Assembly: GCA_938028845.1 (NCBI GenBank)
Contig: CALIZJ010000050.1
Span: 1 to 10,619 of the forward strand
Length of the DNA stretch: 10,619 bases
Reading direction: 5' to 3'
Origin: an uncultured Blautia sp.
GTDB taxonomy: Bacteria; Bacillota; Clostridia; Lachnospirales; Lachnospiraceae
Numbering within the stretch: position 1 is the first letter of the stretch; each line of letters starts with the position of its first letter. The notes beneath the pieces are model-generated. The model was given only the letters and a program-made list of their open reading frames with translations. It was not told the DNA's origin and did no database searches. A program made the translations under genes and the position numbers. This document shows positions 6,741-10,619 of this stretch, one piece after another.

Positions 6741-6769
6741 ACAATACCACTTGTTCGACCATCGGTCAA
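6741..6769 (-). promoter_or_regulatory. Predicted promoter of the SCP2/acyl operon
   Basis: Minus strand: TTGACC (6769-6764, 5/6 match to TTGACA), 17-base spacer, TATTGT (6746-6741, 4/6 match), with TGG just before the -10 as an extended element. Transcription should start near 6734. The -35 box is part of operator O2, and O1 lies just downstream of the start, so repression is the expected mode of control. Confidence 0.68.
6755..6769. promoter_or_regulatory. Predicted TetR operator O2
   Basis: TCGACCATCGGTCAA is a near-perfect copy of O1 with inverted arms (GACC-N3-GGTC). It covers the -35 box of the acyl operon promoter. The palindromic, about 15-bp form and its position next to a divergent TetR gene fit a dimeric TetR-family repressor. 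Confidence 0.72.
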
Positions 6770-6827
6770 TTATCTGCCGCTACAAAATTTCATGGAATTC
6801 TTCCAATATTTCTGTGAAATTTTTTGA

Positions 6828-6857
6828 TTGTATCTTTTGTTTTCCATGTGCTATACT
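6828..6857 (+). promoter_or_regulatory. Predicted promoter of the tetR-family gene
   Basis: TGC followed by TATACT (6852-6857) makes a good extended -10 (5/6 match). A weak -35 candidate, TTGTAT (6828-6833), lies 18 bases upstream. A perfect inverted repeat, TTTTCCA (6840-6846) and TGGAAAA (6857-6863), brackets the -10. The leader to the chosen ATG would be about 70 bases. Confidence 0.55.
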
Positions 6858-6932
6858 GGAAAATATGAATCACATAACAGCAGATGAATCGAATTGACAG
6901 GTTACACACATAAGAAAGGCGGCATCAAATAC

Positions 6933-7547
6933 ATGTCAAACAGCATAAAGTATAATCAAATTCTGGATGCGTTACAGGAACTTCTGGTAGTGAAAAAAAT
7001 TCAAAATGTTTCCGTAAGCGAGATCGCGCAGACTGCCGGTATGGGCAAAGGGAGCATTTATTATTACTTTCCTTCTAAAGAAGCGATCCTGGAAGCCCTT
7101 GTTGAGCGGAACTATGAAAAGCCCATTGAGACGGCGAAAAATCTTTCTACTCAGACAGAGGTATCTGCTTTTACAAGAATGGCGATGATTTTTCAGGCGT
7201 GCCGGAATTCTTCCTCTGAATTTGTGGCAAAGGATACAGCTTCTACTTCTCTCGGCTCTGCAGAGAACTCGCTTATCCACCAGAAATTTTTAAATCATCT
7301 GATCACAGAACTAAAACCGGTTCTTACTGAGATCATCAAGCAGGGCATTTCGGAAGGCCAGATCCATTTTCAGTATCCTGCAGCTCTGGCGGAAATCGTC
7401 CTGATCGTCCTTTCTATTAAGCTGGACAATACCTTGATCCCTTCTTCTCAGGAAGATATAGAGGAAACGATCCGGGGACTGATCGCTCTTTTGGAAAAAG
7501 GAACGGAAAACCCCTCAGGTTCTTTAAATTTCTTAATGTCTTTATAA
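6933..7547 (+). CDS. TetR/AcrR family transcriptional regulator
   Basis: A 204-residue regulator of normal TetR length. The N-terminal helix-turn-helix is at about 27-56: VSVSEIAQTAGMGKGSIYYYFPSKEAIL split as helix 2 (VSEIAQTAG), turn and recognition helix (KGSIYYYFPSK), the family hallmark. The remaining helical part should bind a small hydrophobic effector and dimerise. The frame opens upstream with a TTG at 6894, but the ATG at 6933 is preferred: GAAAGGCGG lies about 10 bases before it and it starts close to the DNA-binding domain as usual. It is the only plus-strand gene and diverges from the acyl operon, whose promoter carries two palindromes. It is therefore the likely repressor of that operon, released perhaps by a fatty acid, acyl-CoA or the product; the ligand is inference. 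Confidence 0.93.
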   Translation: MSNSIKYNQILDALQELLVVKKIQNVSVSEIAQTAGMGKGSIYYYFPSKEAILEALVERNYEKPIETAKNLSTQTEVSAFTRMAMIFQACRNSSSEFVAKDTASTSLGSAENSLIHQKFLNHLITELKPVLTEIIKQGISEGQIHFQYPAALAEIVLIVLSIKLDNTLIPSSQEDIEETIRGLIALLEKGTENPSGSLNFLMSL

Positions 7548-7553
7548 AAAGAA

Positions 7554-7602
7554 AAAGACGGAAGTTCCATAGAACATGATCTTTCATGGAAACTCCGTCT
7601 TT
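7554..7602. terminator. Terminator of the tetR gene, probably bidirectional
   Basis: A long inverted repeat, 7554-7570 with 7586-7602 (outer arms AAAGACGGA and TCCGTCTTT, inner arms TTCCAT and ATGGAA, two mismatched bases between), begins seven bases after the tetR stop. On the plus strand it is followed by TCTCTTT; on the minus strand by a stronger T-rich tract (TTTTTCTTTTT). It can stop tetR transcription and act as a back-up for the converging rpmF transcript. Confidence 0.78.
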
Positions 7603-7627
7603 CTCTTTAAAAATTTTCAAAACAAAA

Positions 7628-7657
7628 ACAGGCCGCCGCACCACGGAGACAGCCTGT
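7628..7657 (-). terminator. Terminator of the DUF177-rpmF operon
   Basis: Minus strand: ACAGGCTG (7657-7650) pairs with CGGCCTGT (7635-7628), an 8-bp stem with one G-T pair, followed directly by TTTTTGTTTTG. It lies 14 bases after the rpmF stop. This is a good intrinsic terminator. Confidence 0.72.
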
Positions 7658-7671
7658 CTTTCTTCTCATAA

Positions 7672-7854
7672 TTAATCTTCGATCTTGATGATCTCTTTTT
7701 TGTTATAGCTTCCGCATGCTTTGCATACTCTGTGAGGCATCATAAGGGCACCACATTTGCTGCATTTTACTAAGTTCGGAGCGCTCATTTTCCAGTTTGC
7801 TCTTCTCTTATCGCGTCTTGCTTTAGATGTTTTATTCTTTGGACAGATGGACAT
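7672..7854 (-). CDS. rpmF: 50S ribosomal protein L32
   Basis: A 60-residue basic protein with the L32 signature: SICPKNKTSKARRDKRRANW at the N-terminus and a zinc-ribbon with four cysteines (Cys31, Cys34, Cys44, Cys47; CSKCG and CKACG). This is the zinc-binding form of L32; a cysteine-free paralogue, if present, would be elsewhere. It belongs to the large ribosomal subunit near the peptidyl-transferase region. The start has a strong GGAGGTG ribosome site placed inside the last codons of the DUF177 gene, three bases separating the two coding regions, so they are co-translated. Downstream come two terminators and then the converging tetR gene; the plsX gene found next to rpmF in many bacteria is not here. 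Confidence 0.97.
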   Translation of the reverse strand: MSICPKNKTSKARRDKRRANWKMSAPNLVKCSKCGALMMPHRVCKACGSYNKKEIIKIED

Positions 7855-7857
7855 ATG

Positions 7858-8385
7858 TTACACCTCCTTAAATTTACTAAATATATCACTGATAGCTGCC
7901 ATGCGGGGATCTTTCGGTTCCTCCTTGCATTCGCAGGGACCTTCATTGAGGTTCTTCCCACATTGGCTACAGATTCCTTTGCAGTCTTCTTTGCATAAAA
8001 CCTTCAAAGGCCAGCTCATCAGTACCTCAAGATAGACCAGCCGGTCCACATCCAGGTCCATACCTGTGAGATAGCTGCTCTCATCCAGATCATTAATCCG
8101 CTCTTCATCCGTAAGCTTTAAGTCGATTTTCCTCTTAATCTGCAAAGGAATGAATACAGAAACTTCTGTAAGGCATCTGTCACAGGGAATTCCCACGGTA
8201 ATACCGCCGATCCCTTCCAGCTCCAAGACCTTTTTTCCTGTATTCGTAATGGTAAGCTCTACAGGTTCTTTTTTCAGAACCGGATAGCTTCCCAGTTGAA
8301 AGGTGATGGTATCCATCTCAAACTCTGCTGCAACGTGAACACATTTCCCTTCACTGGATGAAACGTCTGATAAATGTATCTGCAT
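7858..8385 (-). CDS. DUF177/YceD family protein
   Basis: A 175-residue protein of the DUF177 (YceD) family, which is commonly encoded just before rpmF and in E. coli and plants is linked to accumulation of 23S rRNA. Typical signs are the mid-protein CDRC (Cys68, Cys71), the C-terminal cysteine cluster CKGICSQCG with CEC (Cys131 to Cys153), and the end motif DPRMAAI at 159-165, the family's best-conserved element. The cysteines suggest a bound metal, an inference. The start is supported by TAGGAGA five bases upstream of the ATG. It is the first gene of a two-gene unit with rpmF and has a perfect-consensus promoter. Confidence 0.93.
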   Translation of the reverse strand: MQIHLSDVSSSEGKCVHVAAEFEMDTITFQLGSYPVLKKEPVELTITNTGKKVLELEGIGGITVGIPCDRCLTEVSVFIPLQIKRKIDLKLTDEERINDLDESSYLTGMDLDVDRLVYLEVLMSWPLKVLCKEDCKGICSQCGKNLNEGPCECKEEPKDPRMAAISDIFSKFKEV

Positions 8386-8411
8386 AATGTTCTCCTATCC
8401 ACACCTAATAA

Positions 8412-8440
8412 ATTATACATATCCCACCAGTATTTGTCAA
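8412..8440 (-). promoter_or_regulatory. Consensus sigma-A promoter of DUF177-rpmF
   Basis: Minus strand: TTGACA (8440-8435) and TATAAT (8417-8412), both perfect, separated by exactly 17 bases. Transcription should start near 8405, about 20 bases before the DUF177 ATG. Strong constitutive expression fits a ribosomal protein operon. Confidence 0.88.
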
Positions 8441-8490
8441 CGAATATTTTAAGGCTTTCCAAAGTTTCTTATTCTTCATAAAGGCGAAAA

Positions 8491-8517
8491 AAGGGTGCAC
8501 GTAATCTGCGCACCCTT
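8491..8517 (-). terminator. Terminator of ackA
   Basis: Minus strand: AAGGGTGC (8517-8510) pairs with GCACCCTT (8498-8491), 11-base loop, followed by TTTTCGCC. It starts 18 bases after the ackA stop and separates the acetate genes from the DUF177-rpmF promoter. Confidence 0.82.
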
Positions 8518-8535
8518 CTATCTTCCTTAAATCAT

Positions 8536-9723
8536 TTATACCAGGGCAACTGTCTCCCGGCAGATAGCAAGCTCTTCGTTTGTTGGGATCACAGCTACTT
8601 TTACTTTGGAATCCGGGGTGGAGATCACTACTTCCTCACCGCGGGTTTCATTTGCTTTTTCATCCAAAGCAATGCCAAGATAGCCAAGATAGGAACAAAC
8701 CTTTGCACGTACAACACCTGCGTTTTCACCGATACCTGCGGTAAATACGATGGCATCCACTCCGTTCATAGCCGCCACATAACCGCCTACGAATTTTGCA
8801 ATACCATAGCAGAGTACTTCAATGGCATTTTCTGCATCCACATTTCCTGCGTTTGCTGCTGCCTGAAGGTCACGCATATCGCTGGATACTCCAGACATAC
8901 CCTGCAGACCGGATTTTTTATTCAGAACATTCATCACGCCGGCAATGTCCAGATCCTCTTTTTTAGCTATGTATTCCATAATAGCCGGGTCAATATTTCC
9001 GGAACGAGTACCCATAACCACGCCTTCCAGAGGAGTGAGACCCATTGTGGTATCTACACATTTTCCGTTTAATACAGCACTGATGGAGGAACCGTTTCCA
9101 AGGTGGCAAACGATTACCTTAGAATTGTCTTTGTCCAGTCCTAAGAACTCTACTGCACGTTTGGAAACAAAGCTGTGAGAAGTTCCGTGGAAACCGTATC
9201 TTCTCACTTTATATTTTTTATAATACTCGATAGGAAGGCCATACAAATATGCTTTTGCAGGCATTGTCTGATGGAAAGCAGTATCAAAAACGCCTACCTG
9301 AGGCACACCCGGCATTAATTCAGAGCATACACGGATACCAATCAGGTTTGCAGGGTTATGAAGAGGTGCAAGGTCATTGCATTCTTCTACTGCTTTGATC
9401 ATCTCGTCTGTGATCACTGCTGAGGATGCGAATTTTTCTCCACCATGCACTACACGGTGTCCAATGGCATTTACCTCAGAAAGGCTCTTGATCGCACCTG
9501 TTTTTTCGTTTGTCAAAGCATCCAGTACCATCTGGATTGCTTCTTTATGAGTAGGCATAGCTGCCTCGGTGATCTCTTTCTCACCGCCGGCTTTCTGGTA
9601 AACCAGTCTGCCATCGATGCCGATTCTCTCGCAAAGTCCCTTTGCCAGAACTGCTTCTGTCTCTGAATCAATAAGCTGATATTTTAAAGAAGAACTTCCA
9701 CAATTAATTACCAATACATTCAT
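8536..9723 (-). CDS. ackA: Acetate kinase
   Basis: A 395-residue enzyme of full family length that converts acetyl phosphate and ADP to acetate and ATP, the energy-yielding step of acetogenic fermentation; cytosolic. It begins MNVLVINCGSSSLKYQLID, the first acetate kinase signature with Asn7. Other active-site residues known from the Methanosarcina enzyme are in place: Arg90 in GHRVVHGG, Asp147 in VFDTAFH, His179 in YGFHGTSH, Arg240 in GTRSGNIDP, and the C-terminal nucleotide loop FTAGIGEN. The start has AGGAGAG about eight bases upstream. It follows pta by 66 bases, a gap that contains a strong hairpin, and is followed by its own terminator. The pair is expected to be co-transcribed at least in part. 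Confidence 0.98.
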   Translation of the reverse strand: MNVLVINCGSSSLKYQLIDSETEAVLAKGLCERIGIDGRLVYQKAGGEKEITEAAMPTHKEAIQMVLDALTNEKTGAIKSLSEVNAIGHRVVHGGEKFASSAVITDEMIKAVEECNDLAPLHNPANLIGIRVCSELMPGVPQVGVFDTAFHQTMPAKAYLYGLPIEYYKKYKVRRYGFHGTSHSFVSKRAVEFLGLDKDNSKVIVCHLGNGSSISAVLNGKCVDTTMGLTPLEGVVMGTRSGNIDPAIMEYIAKKEDLDIAGVMNVLNKKSGLQGMSGVSSDMRDLQAAANAGNVDAENAIEVLCYGIAKFVGGYVAAMNGVDAIVFTAGIGENAGVVRAKVCSYLGYLGIALDEKANETRGEEVVISTPDSKVKVAVIPTNEELAICRETVALV

Positions 9724-9749
9724 GATTTTACTCTCCTGTTCCTATATTT

Positions 9750-9776
9750 AAAGGGCACAGCCGAAGAGTGCCCTTT
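9750..9776 (-). other. Intercistronic hairpin between pta and ackA
   Basis: A perfect 9-bp inverted repeat, AAAGGGCAC / GTGCCCTTT (9750-9758 and 9768-9776), with a loop that on the minus-strand transcript contains C-UUCG-G, a very stable tetraloop. It lies 13 bases after the pta stop. Only TTTAAATATA follows, a weak U-tract, so it may be a partial terminator or a stabilising/processing hairpin that sets the pta to ackA ratio. Confidence 0.7.
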
Positions 9777-9789
9777 CCCTTGGCCTGTT

Positions 9790-10619
9790 TTAGTTATCCT
9801 GTGCCTGGCACTGTACTGCTGTGATCGCTACCACGCCCACGATATCGTCTGCGGAACATCCGCGGGACAGATCGTTAACCGGTTTTGCAATACCCTGGGT
9901 AACTGGTCCGTATGCTTCTGCTTTTGCAAGACGCTGTGCCAGTTTGTATCCGATGTTTCCTGCGTCCAGATCCGGGAATACAAGTACGTTTGCTTTTCCG
10001 GCAACCGGGCTGTTTGGTGCTTTGGATGCGCCTACGCTTGGAACGATAGCTGCGTCAAGCTGGAATTCTCCGTCCAGCATCAGCTCCGGATGTTCTGCCT
10101 TTGCGATTTTTGTAGCTTCGATCACTTTGTCTACGTCTGCATGTTTTGCGCTTCCCATTGTAGAGTGGGACAGCATAGCAACGATAGGTTCTTCCTGTAC
10201 AAGAAGCTTAAAGGAATCTGCAGAGGAAGCGGCGATAGCAGCCAGCTCTTCCGGATTCGGATTCTGTACCAGACCGGAATCTGCAAATACGAACGCGCCG
10301 TTTGCACCATATTCACAATCCGGAACAACAATAAGGAAGAAAGCAGAAACAAGCTTTGTTCCCGGTTTTGTTTTCAGGATCTGAAGACATGGTCTTAAAG
10401 TATCTGCTGTGGAGTGGCATGCACCGGATACCATACCGTCTGCGTCTCCCATTTTTACCATCATAACGCCATAGTATAAATACTGATTTAAAAGGATGTC
10501 CTTCGCCTGTTCCGGGGTCATTCCTTTTTTCTGTCTTAATTCTACCAGCTTGTCAATGTAGCTCTGGGTCTTTTCAGAAGTAGCCGGGTCTACGATCTCT
10601 GCACCTGTGATATCGTATC
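9790..10619 (-). CDS. pta: Phosphate acetyltransferase (partial, N-terminus missing)
   Basis: The last 275 codons of phosphotransacetylase, which interconverts acetyl-CoA and acetyl phosphate; cytosolic. The frame stays open to the window edge, starting YDITGAEIVDPATSEKTQ, so roughly the first 50-60 residues of the usual ~330-residue short-form enzyme lie outside. Diagnostic stretches are GDADGMVSGACHSTADTLRP, SFFLIV-type core here as SAFFLIVVPD, FADSGLVQNPNPEELA, and PDLDAGNIGYKLAQRL near the C-terminus, all typical of Pta. It is upstream of ackA on the same strand, the common pta-ackA order. The ATG at 10521 is an internal methionine, not the start. The promoter is outside the window. Confidence 0.97.
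   Translation of the reverse strand, partial: YDITGAEIVDPATSEKTQSYIDKLVELRQKKGMTPEQAKDILLNQYLYYGVMMVKMGDADGMVSGACHSTADTLRPCLQILKTKPGTKLVSAFFLIVVPDCEYGANGAFVFADSGLVQNPNPEELAAIAASSADSFKLLVQEEPIVAMLSHSTMGSAKHADVDKVIEATKIAKAEHPELMLDGEFQLDAAIVPSVGASKAPNSPVAGKANVLVFPDLDAGNIGYKLAQRLAKAEAYGPVTQGIAKPVNDLSRGCSADDIVGVVAITAVQCQAQDN

Noticed and set aside
6865..6897. Ten-codon open frame (MNHITADESN) ahead of the tetR gene, possible leader peptide
   Set aside because: Only a weak GGAAAA precedes it and no attenuator hairpin pair follows; too short to support.
6894..6932. Thirteen-residue upstream extension of the tetR gene from a TTG
   Set aside because: No ribosome site before the TTG, and the ATG at 6933 fits the usual distance to the helix-turn-helix.
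7417..7644. Minus-strand frame of 75 codons
   Set aside because: It crosses both terminators and runs antisense to the end of the tetR gene; no domain seen.
9821..10384. Plus-strand open frame of 187 codons, Ala/Ser-rich
   Set aside because: Shadow of the pta gene in an opposite frame, explained by the codon bias of pta.
1..10619. CRISPR array, tRNA, rRNA, insertion sequence or phage genes
   Set aside because: No regularly spaced repeats, no cloverleaf or rRNA-like sequence, no transposase or integrase frame was seen.

Overview
The window looks like chromosomal DNA of an anaerobic Firmicute, most likely a Lachnospiraceae-type Clostridia. The reasons are moderate G+C, strong GGAGG-type ribosome binding sites, near-consensus sigma-A promoters, a pta-ackA acetate pathway and DUF177-rpmF as neighbours. 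This placement is inference from sequence style and gene content. No mobile element, CRISPR array, tRNA or rRNA was seen. All genes but one (a TetR-type regulator) lie on the minus strand, so the window reads from right to left.

Right part (7.6-10.6 kb), housekeeping: the 3' part of pta (phosphotransacetylase, running off the window edge) and ackA (acetate kinase) make acetate and ATP from acetyl-CoA. A strong hairpin lies between them and a terminator follows ackA. Next comes a DUF177/YceD gene with rpmF (ribosomal protein L32), driven by a promoter with perfect TTGACA and TATAAT boxes, 17 bp apart.

Middle part (2.1-7.55 kb), the unusual section: a plus-strand TetR/AcrR regulator diverges from a five-gene minus-strand operon. 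The operon encodes an SCP2-fold lipid-binding protein, a membrane-anchored alpha/beta hydrolase, a stand-alone condensation-domain enzyme, a free acyl carrier protein and an AMP-forming acyl ligase. The parts are those of a minimal thiotemplate lipid pathway: activate an acyl group, load it on the carrier, transfer it to an acceptor, then bind or hydrolyse the lipid product. I do not recognise a characterised system with this exact composition, and the product is unknown. Two near-identical 15-bp palindromes sit on the operon promoter, one over the -35 box and one just downstream of the likely transcription start. They are good candidates for TetR operators.

Left part (0-2.1 kb): a MATE-family exporter whose best promoter is embedded in the terminator hairpin of the acyl operon, then a GNAT acetyltransferase overlapping by ATGA the start of an ABC-F type ATPase that is cut by the window edge. 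The GNAT/ABC-F pair has its own promoter, framed by a 12-bp direct repeat. The exporter is close to the acyl operon, but the terminator and separate promoter make a joint function only a possibility.
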